This document shows positions 1-17,245 of a stretch of DNA of 64,000 bases, one piece after another. Source of the DNA: Piromyces finnis (Eukaryota > Neocallimastigomycota > Neocallimastigomycetes > Neocallimastigales > Neocallimastigaceae). The number at the start of each line of letters is the position of its first letter. Positions within the stretch are counted from its first letter, which is position 1. Made by a program: the position numbers and the translations under genes. The notes below the pieces were generated by a model. It had not been told where the DNA came from. It made no database searches and was given only the letters and a program-made list of their open reading frames with translations. The stretch spans positions 124,001-188,000 of the forward strand of contig MCFH01000007.1 of the NCBI GenBank assembly GCA_002104945.1, read 5' to 3'.

Positions 1-4273
<4,273 letters not shown>

Positions 4274-4406
4274 TTCTATAAATAGACCATCATACAAAAA
4301 AAAAAAAAAAAAAAAAGATGGCATATATATCTAAAGATAAATTTTTTTTATTTTTATCTTTTTAAATTAATATAAAATAAAATAAAATATATTTATTGTT
4401 TATACT

Positions 4407-4437
<31 letters not shown>

Positions 4438-4783
4438 AATAAATTTAAAATTTTTAAACTTTATAAAATAAAACCTTTTCATCACTACTTTTAATTTTAA
4501 AATTTTTTAACTTATAAATAGAAATTTCGAAATTTACATCATTAAAAGTTCAAAGTGAATCATTAATATAATTATTTTTTGAAACAATACTAATCTCAAA
4601 AATAGTAATAATCCTAATTAAAATAACAGTCATGTTAAAATGAATGACTCTATATTAGAGAAAATAATATTTAATACATTCATGACTCTAAATTTATTTT
4701 TGTTTTATTTTTATCTTATTTTTTTTTTCATCAAATCTAATCCAATCTATAATCGTGTCTTTTATTGGAGTTATATAAATAAA

Positions 4784-5213
4784 TGATTATTAATGTGCAT
4801 GATTATACTAATGTATGCAATAAAATATTTAAATTTCTTCTTGGGAGAAGTTTTGATAATATCAATTACAACTCAAGGGAATGGAAAGAACTTTGCAAGT
4901 GTCAGATTCAACCGGGCACTTATGAAGGAACACCACTCTTGACGGTAACAGCAAAACTTCCAAAATCATGCCTTTTACTATTGGCCAGCAATGTTCAATG
5001 TTCAAAAGGTTTGAAGCAACAGTCAAAAGCGTCAATGTTGAAGAAACAGTAAGACAGGCCAGGAGGGCCAATGCAACCAATAGAAATCATAATTTTGTCC
5101 CATGACAAAATTTTGATCTTTGACTTGGTGTCAAATACAATTATTATACTTTAGTATAATAGTGGCTTTTTTACTTTAATTAAAATCGCTAGAATACATT
5201 TTACCCAATTTTT
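4784..5213 (+). mobile_element. 5'-truncated, dead fragment of a non-LTR retrotransposon (3' end copy)
   Basis: The sequence is clearly related to the 3' end of the LINE at 49.6-52.1 kb. Both encode KIFKFLLG, NINYNSREWKELCK and TVTAKL. They also share a 3' UTR that includes the hairpin at about 5143-5162 and ends near CCCAATTTTT. This copy starts abruptly close to the C-terminus of the ORF. A short deletion after TVTAKL shifts the frame relative to the longer copy, so the residual reading frame (stop at 5050-5052) is not functional. This is the usual product of incomplete target-primed reverse transcription. No clear target-site duplication was found. Confidence 0.85.
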
Positions 5214-6867
5214 GTTCATTTGTGTTTATTTAAACATATTTTTTTAATTTTACTTTTTTATTTTTATTTTTAATTTTATTTTTTATAATATGTAATATAA
5301 TTTTAATAATAAAACTTATAAATATTTGATATCGTTAAAAAAAATATATATATAAATAAATACATCAAAAAAAAAAAAGTATTTTTAAACTCTGTTTTTT
5401 ATATAAAAACAAATTTTAATAAATAATTCTTAATTGTCTTTAAATAATATATATCCTTTATTATTAATTTATTATATAACTTTTTAATATTTTATATATA
5501 TATTTTTAAAAATAAAACAATTTTATATAACAGCCTATAGATAGAATATTTGGATATATAAAATATATAGATCTTTTTACTCCAATAAATTATTAAAGTT
5601 AAATATATTACCAAGAAAATAAAAAAAAAAAAAAAAGATAACCTATTTTAAATTATTAAGGTTTATAATAAAATGACCATTATGATTAATATGATATTAT
5701 TCTTAATTATTTACTACAGTGTTCGCCTCACTCACCCACACTCCCTTCTATTAGATCTTTTATATTTATAAATAAAAAAAAAAGGTTATTATGTATGATC
5801 AAATATATTATTTTATATTATTAATATACAACTTCTTTTTATTTATTAATTATTCTTTTTATATCATTAAAAATTTTTTTTTAATTTTTTACCATAATTA
5901 GAATATAAATTCGTAACTAATGCTTCACTTAACTTTTTATTTCTCTTTGGTATAATTCTTAAATAATATTAATATAATTATAATATCAAATATTTTGATA
6001 TAAAGAAATATTTATTTATTAAAATAACTTAAAAATTGTGTTTTTTCTTTTTTTTATATTATGTTTAAATTAATAAATATAAAAGTTTAATAATTATTTA
6101 ATCTAAAAAAAAAACTTTTAATAGAAATTTAATATTTTTTAAATATATATTATTTCAATTATCCAATAATACATAAAACAAAAAAGTTTTTATTATATTA
6201 ATGTATTTAATGCATTATCATTTAAATCACCCCATTATTATTTAAAGGATGGATATTTAATTATAATTTATAATAATATATTCTTTTTTATATTTAAAAA
6301 GTTAATGATTTAAAAAAAGAAAAAATTTTTTTTTGATTTTGTTTATATTTAACTAACCAAAAAAAAAGGGTATGTTTTTTTTTTATGAATATTAAAAAGA
6401 GCTACTTCACAAGTACTTCCAGTAGGAATAAAAGGAAATGTTTTATTAAATTTTAATAAAATAGTTATGTTGTTCTTATTATTAATTTATAGACCTTTAT
6501 ATTGTTAATTTATATATAAAATAAAATTATTAATTTCTATTATTTTTAATTAATAATAGAAATTTATATATATTGCATTAGACTATTAATGAATAAATAA
6601 TAAAGGTTTGAAAGTATTGAAAATAATATTGTAATAGTTAGAACCATGTAGTTATTATGAGTATTTTTTTATTACGATTATGAATTTTCCATTATATATA
6701 TATATTTTTATTACCTACAACATTTCAATCTTTTTTAATTAGTCATTTTCTATTTATTTTTATTATCAGTAATAGAAATAGTAATAATGTTAATATTATT
6801 ATTACATAGTATTAATTATTATTATTTAAAAATAATATTACATATAACATAATAATAATAATAATTA

Positions 6868-6869
<2 letters not shown>

Positions 6870-6952
<83 letters not shown>
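6870..6952. repeat. (AAT)n microsatellite
   Basis: A near-perfect AAT/TAA run of about 27 units in intergenic DNA, some 40 bp before the perfect palindrome at 6992-7025. Confidence 0.95.
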
Positions 6953-6954
<2 letters not shown>

Positions 6955-6991
6955 AAAAAGATTTATGATATTATTATTACATTACTACCTA

Positions 6992-7025
6992 CACCATAGT
7001 ATGTATATATATACATACTATGGTG
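6992..7025. repeat. Perfect 34-bp palindrome
   Basis: The arm CACCATAGTATGTATAT is followed immediately by its exact reverse complement (17 + 17 bp, no spacer). The outer part (CACCATAG) is not simple AT repeat, so the symmetry is not explained by low complexity alone. Confidence 0.9.
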
Positions 7026-8370
7026 GGTGGTATATATTATTAATATATTAATTAATTTATAATTTAATTCAATAATAAAAAAAAACAGAAAAAAACAATT
7101 AAATAATCTTGGCAATAATTTATATATATAAAATTTTTAATGGCAAAGTCAAAATCAGAATTAAAAAAAAAAATGTCAAAGACAAAATACATAATGTATT
7201 TTAATTATAGCAACACAATACATTAATGTATCACGGAAAATTATTTTCAAAATTTTATATAGAAAAATCCAAATATATTATTTCTATTTAATAATATATA
7301 ATAATATATTATGTTATTTAATTTTTGTAAGGTACAATATATACTAACCAAAAAAATGTTATATGTTGTCTTTTTTTACCTTCATTTGAATTATTATTAA
7401 ATAAGGTTCTCAGCTTGAAATTAAATTAATTTTTATATATATTGTAATATAAAGGTATATATCTACAAAATAAATTATTTTGAATAAATAGGATTTAATC
7501 TTTTGTGTATTGTCTTTTTGTATAAAATCAATAAAAATTATTTCTATAGAATATTAATATATAATAAACAAATAAAATTCATATAATATAATATATATGT
7601 AATAAATACAATACATATAATATAAATTGAATATATAGAATTTCCTTTTACAAAACAACAATTTTATTTTTTTCAATGTCATCAGATTTTATTCTTTTTA
7701 TATTCTTATTATATAATACTTTATAATTAAATATATTACATATATTAAATAGGATAATATATTTCTATTCTATTCTATTAATAATAAAATAATATTGAAT
7801 ATTAAATTAAAATTTTAATAAAATTTAAGAAATCTTACAATTCTATTCAATATATATTACATTATACTCTTACTATATAATAATATATTTTATTTTATGT
7901 TACATTTTTTTTATAATAAAAATTAAAAAGGTAAAAGTAACCTTTTCATGGAGATTTTTGGCGAATTTGTGGTTATTTTCTTTCTTTTTTTTTTTTTGGC
8001 TACTTTTTGCTTTTAGTTTTTGCTTTTTTTTTTTTTTTTGGTTAATCCATCTTTCATTTTATAATAATTAAAATTTCAATTTATCTTTATAAATAAAGCT
8101 AAAGTTAAAGTTTAAATGGTGATGCTAAGTCATTGATTCCATTTAGATACTACAGATTAGCTGTTATTTCTAGTACATTTTTATATAAGAATAAAATTTT
8201 AATAAAATTAGAATATTTTAATGCATTTTCAATATTTCTATAGGAAAAGTTAAAATAAGCATTTTTAAATTATTTAAAAGTAGAAATGCTTATTTTATTT
8301 TTATTAAAAAAAAAAGGATTAAAAAGGATTATCTATTAAGGTTTTAATTTTGTTATTTTCTTCTTCTTTA

Positions 8371-8400
8371 CCTCCTCTCCTCCTCCTCCTCCTCCTCCTC
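8371..8400. repeat. CTC/TCC polypyrimidine tract
   Basis: About ten CTC units on the + strand, preceded by TTC units. It is one of the few GC-containing simple repeats in the window and a potential purine/pyrimidine mirror tract. No gene is adjacent. Confidence 0.85.
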
Positions 8401-9176
8401 TTACCCTACCTTTTTAAAGTCTTTAAAAGAAAAAAAAATTTTTAAAGTTATTATTAATAAAATAAGTAAAAATGATTTGATAGGAAAAATTTAATATTTA
8501 AAATAATTAATAATTAAAATATTTAAAATTTAATATTAATAATATAAAAAAAAATCATATAAAAGCAATAAAAAATTCCAAATTAAAATTTTTATTATTT
8601 TTCATTTTTTTAAAAAAAAAATTAAATTATATATAAATTTGTAAGGAAAGATCTATTATATAATATAAAAATAATTAAAATAATTTTAAAGATCTACTAT
8701 CAAAAAGATAAAAGAAATAAAGAATTACATACTATTATAATAGTAAAGGAAGATTTATCATATAAATATAAACCATTTCTTTTTTTTTAATATAAATATT
8801 ATTTCAAATAAAATAATTGTGGAATTATTTTATCATACCAAGATATTATATTAAATAAAACACAAAATCTTGCAATTCTATAAAAATTATCAATTTAAAC
8901 TATTTTATATTTTAATTTATCTATTGAAGTAATAAACTTTGTAGTATAATAATATACCTTTTACATATTTGAAATCAATTATACCTAAAATACATTTTAA
9001 AGGTAGTCAAATATAACAGAAAAAAAATTAATAAGTGGATTTCATTTTAATAAAAATAAATTTTGTACTTGAAACAATAATTAATATATTTTTTTTATTT
9101 CTATATTTTCAAAATATAATAATAAAAAGTAATTATATCATTGAAAAGAATAATTTAAAAAAATATATATATCAAC

Positions 9177-10348
9177 ATGAATACTACTGAAGGTTTAAAT
9201 GTAACAAAAAGGTAAAGTGGGGAAAAAAGGAAAAAAGAAAAAAAAAATTAATATATAAATCAAAATTATAAAGAATAATTATATTAAATGCAATAAAAAC
9301 TTTATTATATAATAAAAACAGATTACAAAATGAATTGATGCAACTAATGGTATGCTCCTCTTTATTTTTTTTAAGCAATTTTATAATAAATGCATTTATT
9401 TTAATAGAAAAACAATATATATATTAAACTTTAGATGGCAGGAATACCTGGCGTTTCTGCATTCCCAGAATCTGATAATTTACTTAGTTGGGTTGGAACC
9501 ATTGAAGTAAATATTTTATAAAGTATTTTAAGCATTTTTTTTTTAAAAAAAAAAAATCAATAGTAATATACTAAAGAATTATTTAATATAATTTTATTCA
9601 ATATATAATTTTAAATTTTAACTGAAATAGGGTGCTCCAGGAACTGTATGTATTGTTTATAAAGTGAATCCATGTATTTAATTTATTGTTATTAATAAGT
9701 AATTATATTATTATTATTTGAAAGGTTTATCATGGATTATCTTATAAAATATCTTTAAAATTCCCTGTAAATTATCCATATTCTGCCCCAACCATAAAAT
9801 TTACTACTCCTTGTTTCCATCCAAATGTTGATTCTGAAGGTAATATATGTTTGGATATATTAAAGGTAATTTATATAAAATGAAAAAAAAAAAGAGTTTA
9901 AAATATATTATCATTAACTAACTCTATACTAATAAAATATTAAATAATTTAATTATGATAAATTAGGATAAATGGTCAGCTGTTTATAATGTTCAAACTA
10001 TTTTATTATCTCTTCAAAGTTTACTTGGAGGTAAATATATTTATATTTTATCATGAAATTATTGAAAATATATTATTTTTTTTATTAAGTGACCATTAAT
10101 TTATTTTACTAATACTGTATTTTTTATTATTAATAATAGAACCAAATAATGATAGTCCATTAAATACATATGCTGCTCAAATGTGGGATAAACCAGAAGG
10201 TATATTATAATAAAGTTTAATTTCAATTTTTATAAACTTTTATTAATGCAATCATTTTTTATTTTATTATTATGTTTATTAATTATTTTTTTTTTTTAAA
10301 TTAGAATTCAAAAAACATGTAATTAAGATTCATAATTCAGCTAATTAA
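9177..10348 (+). CDS. UBE2C: UBE2C/Ubc11-type ubiquitin-conjugating enzyme E2
   Basis: Eight exons join in phase: 9177-9211, 9322-9349, 9435-9506, 9631-9645, 9725-9865, 9967-10030, 10140-10199 and 10305-10348 (TAA), giving 152 residues, a normal size for a class I E2. The product contains [18 protein letters not shown] and [17 protein letters not shown], then [17 protein letters not shown] with the catalytic Cys at about residue 92, and [20 protein letters not shown]. The match is closest to the UBE2C/Ubc11 class. In that class the E2 works with the anaphase-promoting complex to attach ubiquitin to mitotic cyclins and securin (family knowledge). Exon 4 is only 15 nt. The ATG at 9177 is the first in frame. 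The C-terminus ([13 protein letters not shown]) relies on reading past a possible donor at 10319; an alternative last exon is described in the findings. Confidence 0.92.
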
Positions 10349-11995
10349 ATATATTTCAGGAAATAATAGAAAAAGCCATTTCAAAAAATATATATGCTTT
10401 TACATACAAGTTATTAAATAAAAAACATAAAAATCCTTTAATTATTTTAAAGTCTATGAAAATTATCTTTAATTTTGTTAAATATTTAACAATTTTAATA
10501 TTGAGGAAAGTTTTTTTTATAAATCATTTTAATAAGAATGTTAAAGAATTAGAAAACTTCCTATTAAATTATAAAAATATTTAAAAATATTTTATATGTA
10601 TAATATCAAAATATCATTATATTATACATATTTTAATACTTTTTTTTAATATCTAAATAGAAACATATATTTATTAAATAACAGTGCAACAATAAAATAA
10701 AATTTTTTTTATTATAAATATATATATTTTTTGTATTCCACTGTAGTAAATTAAACTTTATAATAATAAACTTTTATTTTTGAGGTTATTAAAAATCTAA
10801 AAGATATTTAAGATTTAGTTATGTGGATAATATATATTTATTTTTTTTTTTAAAAAGAAAAAAGAAAAATTGCCATTTCTTTCTTTTTCTTTTATATTGA
10901 AATAAAAATTAGAATTATCAAAATTACAAGGCGCAAACAAATAAAATGTATATTCATAAATATATAAATATAAAAAACAATAAAATAAGAATATATACTT
11001 TATGTATATTAGACTTTTATAAAAATAATATAAATAACTTTTTGAGGGGCTAGGAATCTGGCCTTCCCAAATGACTGAGTTTAATATTTTAAAATAATTT
11101 TTTTTTTTTTTTTTTGAGTGGACTTTTTCTTCCAGTAGTATTACTATTGATTATCTTCATGAAAGAAAAAATGAAAAATTGTAATAGTAGTAATAACCAT
11201 TATAAAACTTTCTGTTAAAAAGTAAAGCTAAATAAATTTGTCAAAAAGAAAACCTTAATTATATTTTTTATATCAGACTTTAAGTTATAAATTTTTTTTT
11301 TTTTTTTCAATGACATATTTCTTTTATTATTAAGTATATAGTTTTAAAATTATTTTTGCATTATTTAAAATTGTATTATAAACATTTATTTTTTATCTTT
11401 TTTTTTAATCCTTTAAAAAAAAAAAAAACTATTATTTTACTGCGCAGATTTTAAAATTAAATATGAAAAAAAAAAAGAGTTTTTGAATTTCTTTTTGAAA
11501 ATATTGTTTTTACTTTTATAAGGCATTAACTCTATACTTTTCTTAAAAAGGTAAATATACCCAAATATTAATAAAAAGAAATATTTTTCCTTCCTTTTTT
11601 TCTCAATAATGTTTGTTTAAATAATTATTATCAAAAAAAAAAAAAAAAAGCAAATAACACAAAGTAAAAAAAAAAAAAAAACTTTTAATACTACAATTTA
11701 ATATTTTAAAAAAAAATAATAATAAATGTTTTTTCTGTAAAATTTTAATATAAAAAAATTATAAATTTTACAGAAAAAAAATATTTGATATTATGAATAA
11801 GTAAACATTTTTTTTTATTTTTCTATTTTTTTTTAATTTTTTATTTTTTTTTTTTTTAAATATATAATTAAAAAAAAGGTGGTTTAAACGAAAAATAGCT
11901 TTCCTTTTTTTATTATTATTATTATTCTTATTTTTTTTTAAAAGAAATAATCAAAACTATTTCAATATTTAACAATAGTATATAAAGGTATAAAA

Positions 11996-12026
<31 letters not shown>

Positions 12027-12403
12027 ATAATTCTTTAAAGTATAACAAATAAAATTTTTGGATTTTAAAATTAAATTTCAATCTTTTATTTTAATTAAAA
12101 TATAATGTCCTTTTTTTTTTTTTTTTCCTTCTCTCCAATATATATATATATATATTCAACAAAATAAAAAATAAACCTATTTATTATAAAATAATTGACA
12201 TTATATTTATAAAACTATATATTTTTATTTTTTTTCTACTAATATAATAATCATTACAAAGTTAAAACGTCAAGGTGTGTCCTTGTAGCTTAAAAAGAAA
12301 AACTATTTTAGGGGTGGTGGAAACACAAACAAATATCCCAATTCACAAAAAAATAAAAAAGGTCCCCAGTGGTAATAGTAATAATAACAATTTCAATAAT
12401 ACT
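10349..12403. other. Intergenic region UBE2C to CCA enzyme
   Basis: AT-rich with long T and A runs. The only open stretch of note is 10360-10584, directly after UBE2C (see findings). At 12266-12403 an open frame continues upstream of the chosen CCA-enzyme start. Otherwise no feature is supported. Confidence 0.6.
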
Positions 12404-13843
12404 ATGTCCTCTTCAGATTATATTTTAGAAAATGCTTCCGACATTGAACCTTTTGTCTTTGTATTAAATGAAAGGGAAAGACAACTGGTTGACCTTTTTA
12501 AAAATATTTGTGACTATATAAGTCAACAACAACCAGACCATCCTCCTATTACTGTTCGTTTTGTTGGTGGTTGGGTTAGAGATAAAGTAAGTAGAAAAAT
12601 TATATATAAAAGATTTTGAAATCTCATGAAATTTGAAAATGTCAATTTGTTTAAAAGAAACGATTTTTTTTTTTTTTTTTTATAACTATTGTTCATGAAA
12701 AATTAAGATTTTAAAAAAGGATATGAGATTCAAAATTATTTATCAGTTTATTTTTTATATATTTTAACTAAATCATATGAATTTGTTCTAAAGTTTTTAT
12801 TTTTTTTAATCTTAAATCATTATAATACATTTTATAATTAGTTATTAAATATTGACTGTGCAGATTTAGATGTTGCACTTGATACCATGTTGGGTCATGA
12901 ATTTGCCCTTTATGTAAATAAATATTTAAGTGAACAAAATTTAAGTTTGGAACATGTCCAGAAAATTGAATCTAACCCTGAAAAATCTAGACACTTGGAA
13001 ACAGCTAAAGGTTATATCTATGGTCAATGGATTGACTTTATCAACTTAAGAACAGAAACTTATTGTGAAGAAAGTAGAGTTCCAAATATGGTAAATAGAA
13101 TAAAAATAATAATTATAGTTATATTAATGACAGTAAAGAAAAGCCCAACAAAATTTTTTAATTTAAAAATTTAAAAAATTTCAGAAATTCAAAAAAAAAA
13201 AAAAAAAAAAAAACTTTTTTATTATATAAATAATTTAGTAATAAATAATATAACAATAATAATATTGTTTTTATTAACTTATTTTATCATTTGTTGTATA
13301 CTTTCATTTTTATTTTTTTTTTCAAATAAAATTTCCTGCTTTGTAGGAATTTGGTACTCCGGAAGAAGATGCATTTCGTCGCGATATTACCATTAATGCT
13401 TTATTTTACAATATTCAAACCAATCGCTTAGAAGATTTCACAGGAAAAGTAAGTACAATAAGGAATAGAAAAATATAGCTGGTTATAATAGATAAATAAT
13501 TTGTTACAATGAAAAACTGCTTTACCAATATAGACTTTTTTTTTGAATTAAATATATTTATTTAACATTCCTTTCTTTCTTTTTTTTTTTTATCATATTA
13601 AAGGGTATTGAAGATTTAAAAAATAAATTTATACGAACTCCATTATGTCCAAAGATTACATTTACAGAGGATCCTTTACGTATTTTAAGAACAGTTCGTT
13701 TTGCTAGTCGTTTAAACTTTAAATTATCAGATGATATTGCTGAAGCTGCACGTATTCCAGAAATCAAGGTAAGCAATAATTATAAAATATGAATTATTAT
13801 TATTACTTTATATTTTATATTATATAGTATATAGTATATACTA

Positions 13844-13882
<39 letters not shown>

Positions 13883-15280
13883 AAAAAAATAAAATAAAAC
13901 TTATTAATTTTCCTTCAATGACATTTATACTCATCATTTCTAAATTTTGTATATTTACGTTGTGATTTATAGCAAGCTCTTCAACATAAAGTCAGTCGTA
14001 GTCGTATTGGTAATGAAATTGACAAAATGTTAACTGGTGCTCATCCTGTATTGGCAATTCAATTTTTAAATAGCTTTAATTTATTAGATGTCATTATTGA
14101 CAAGCCAGAAACTCTTGATACCAATTTAGATTTATTTGATTATTCAGAAGCTGTAACTTCCCTAGAATGTACAGAATGGTAAATAGATAAAAGTCAAAAC
14201 AATTTTTATAAATTTAAATCATTTATTTACTTTATTATTCCCATTATTGTACATATTTATATGTCTTCCTTCATCTATTTTCCCATTTTTGCGAATAAGG
14301 GTATTATCCAAGACAAAATCCTTACAATTAGTTCCAAAAAAATATTATCCATTTACAGACAAGTTTTTAAGATTATTAAGATTTTCTGCTTTCCTTTTAC
14401 CATTTAGACATTATAATTATATGGAAAAGAGAAAGTCCTATAGCTATTGTAGATACATAATGAGAACTGGATTTCAAGTAAAAATTACAACTAATAATTA
14501 TAAAAATTTTAATATAGAACAAATATAAAAAATTATTTTTTTTATTTTGTCCAAAATTTTAAATAATTATTTTTTATTTTATTTTCATGATATAATTATT
14601 ACATAGCTTCCAAATAACGATACTAATGCTGTAGTTATCCTTCAAAAAAATATTGATGATATTATAAAGGTTATTCACACAAATATTAATGATCGAATTG
14701 CTATTGGTGACCTTATTACAAATACTGGTATATTGCCTGTATATGATGATTGGTCTGTTTCTCTTTTATTAGCTCTTATTACTGAATTAGTTACCACTCC
14801 AGATTGTACAGGTTTCTATAATCTTTTATTTATTTATTAAAATAATAATTATTAAAATTATGGATAAAGAATTGAAAAATTTATCAAATTAGTTTATTAT
14901 TAATTCATTATTATATTATTTATTTATAATTAGATGAAAAAAAGGAACAGATCTTGGAGAAATATAACCAATTAGCAAAGAATATTGATGATTTTGAATT
15001 AGGTGATGCCTGGAGTTGGAAGACAATTCTCGATGTAACTATTTAATTAATAGTTTATGAGGAAAAAAAAAAAAAATTAAATTACTAAATGTATATATGT
15101 ATTATCCTTTTTTTCTTTCTTTTATTAAAATAATAGGGTAAACATGCATTAGCTGTATTGAATATGAAACCAGGTCCAAAAACTAGAGCAATTATGACAT
15201 CTATAAAGCATTGGCAATTTTTAAATCCAAGGGGTACTGCTGAAGAATGTGAAGCTTGGTTAAAACAAACTTATCTTTAA
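12404..15280 (+). CDS. CCA1: tRNA nucleotidyltransferase (CCA-adding enzyme)
   Basis: Nine exons: 12404-12586, 12842-13090, 13347-13448, 13604-13768, 13973-14178, 14300-14477, 14607-14811, 14934-15034 and 15137-15280 (TAA), about 510 residues. It has the class II CCA-enzyme motifs in order: RFVGGWVRDK, the metal-binding acidic pair in CADLDVALD, GTPEEDAFRRDITINALFYN, the body motif EDPLRILRTVRFASRL, and SRSRIGNEIDKML. This enzyme adds or repairs the 3' CCA of tRNAs using CTP and ATP. Length agrees with eukaryotic CCA1/TRNT1. I start at the ATG at 12404 because the frame is closed by TAA at 12263-12265, but the stretch between is open and basic, so a longer N-terminus from an upstream exon is possible. 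Confidence 0.93.
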
Positions 15281-16218
15281 AAAAAAAAAAAAAGAAAAGG
15301 ATAAAGATTATGGCAAAAGAAAAAAGAAATAATTAAATATTCAATATTTTATAATATTAAATAATTAATATTAAAACTTTTTATAAATTCTTATAAAAAT
15401 CATGATATTATTTTATAATTATTTTCTTTAATAATTTAAATAATTGTTTTTATCCCTTTTGTCATTATGACAAATATTAAATCTAATATTTAATAGAGAA
15501 ATTTCCTTTTTTTTTTTTTTTTTTTTTCTTCTTTTCTTCTTTTCTTCTAATTTTATTTTCTCTTTTTTTTTTTTTAATATATAATAATTCTATCTTTCAA
15601 TAAAACAGCTTTTTTTTTTTTATTTATTTAAAAAAATTAAAAAAAATTTAAAAAATATAATAAAATAACATAAATATTTTACAAAAAAAAAAAAAAAAAA
15701 AAAAAAGTGTTTTTAATGATAAATTATGTTAGAGAGTATGTAAAATTATGAAACTATATAAAAATGAAGATATTTATTGTATGAAAGAGGTTGATTGATA
15801 ATATATATACATATATATATATATTTTTTAAAAATAATTTTAATATGACCTTGACGATTCATATTGACAAAATAATTATATTATAAAATTTGTTAATATG
15901 ATCTTTTGAAATAAAATTATATTTTCAAAAAGAATTTAAAAATTTTAAAGTTTTTATTTTTTTTTGAATTTTTAAATTGATTTTATATAAAAAAAAGAAA
16001 ATGTATTATAATTTAAAGTTTGTTTTGGAAAAAAGAAAAGAATCCAAAAAAAATAAAGATAAAATAAAAAATGCTGCAGTCAATATTTTTTTTTTCTATT
16101 TTATTTTAAATTGAATTAAATTAGTCAAAAAAAAAAAGAAAAAGAAAAAAAAATCGTTATTATAAAATAGAATAAACCATTATTATTTGAAATTTGGATA
16201 AATAATTAAATTAACAAT
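15281..16218. other. Intergenic region CCA enzyme to FSIP1-like gene
   Basis: Homopolymer-rich AT DNA with several T and A runs over 15 nt. I see no gene or structured element. Confidence 0.6.
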
Positions 16219-17202
16219 ATGAAACCTATAAAAGTAATCATCATTTTCTTCTTTTTTCATTCCTTACCTTTTTATCATTGTCATAATTATTCTATAATTC
16301 TAATTATATCATTCCTTTTTTTTTTTTTTATTTAAAAATCATTATAATTAAATTTTAAAACTCTTCATTATGTATATTTTTTTTATTTAAACTATTAATT
16401 CAAATCAATATATGATAAAATCATTTTTATACCTATTCATTAGAATGTTAGAAATACACAGGAAAAAACTACACTAATAAAACTATCTAATGAAGGTAAA
16501 ATAAAAAATAAAAAAAAGTAGAAATAATTAAAAAAAAAAAATAATATTTTTCATTAATACAATTTCTCTATATATATAATATAATCATTATTATAAATAA
16601 AAAAATTTCTTTTGATAGATGATGATAGACCTTTACTAAATATTAATAAAGGACAATCTGATCGTTCCTTAATATTACCTTCACCTACAACGACAACGAC
16701 AACACCACCAACAGATCTTACTAAATATAACATAAAAAATAGACCTATCTCTGTATTTAATAAAACAACTTCTACACCTTCTATAGATTATGATGCTAGT
16801 CGACAAGAAATTGATGATTTTTTTTTTAATTCAGATACTTTACCAGATATTTCTAATAAAACAACTTATCCTCAACTTACAAATTCAACCCAAATAAATA
16901 AAAAAAAGAAATCATCTTCTACAACACAATCTTCTTCTTCAAGACCTTTAACGAGTTTAAGTAGTAAAAGTGCAACTCTCCCTTCTTCACTTGATACCTT
17001 AGATATAAAAAAAAAGAAGGGTACGCCTCAAAAGATAAGAAATTTAGAGGATGACGATGGAATATCAGAAAAAACCATGAATAAAAATTTATATGAAGAA
17101 AATGAAGAATGGCTTCTTAAAAATACCGATAAATTACTAAGAAATTTATTTGATAAACAAAAAAAATGGGAAGATACTAGAGTAAGTAATGGAAAAAAAT
17201 AA

Positions 17203-17245
<43 letters not shown>

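Larger units (their letters stand above)
4274..9176. other. Intergenic desert between GPATCH1 and UBE2C
   Basis: No credible gene is visible. It contains the LINE fragment at 4784-5213, an (AAT)n tract at about 6870-6952, a perfect 34-bp palindrome at 6992-7025, and a CTC/TCC tract at 8371-8400. The rest is A/T homopolymer-rich DNA. Confidence 0.7.

Noticed and set aside
4783-5052. An 89-residue gene
   Set aside because: It is a frameshifted 3' remnant of the LINE family, lacking a native start.
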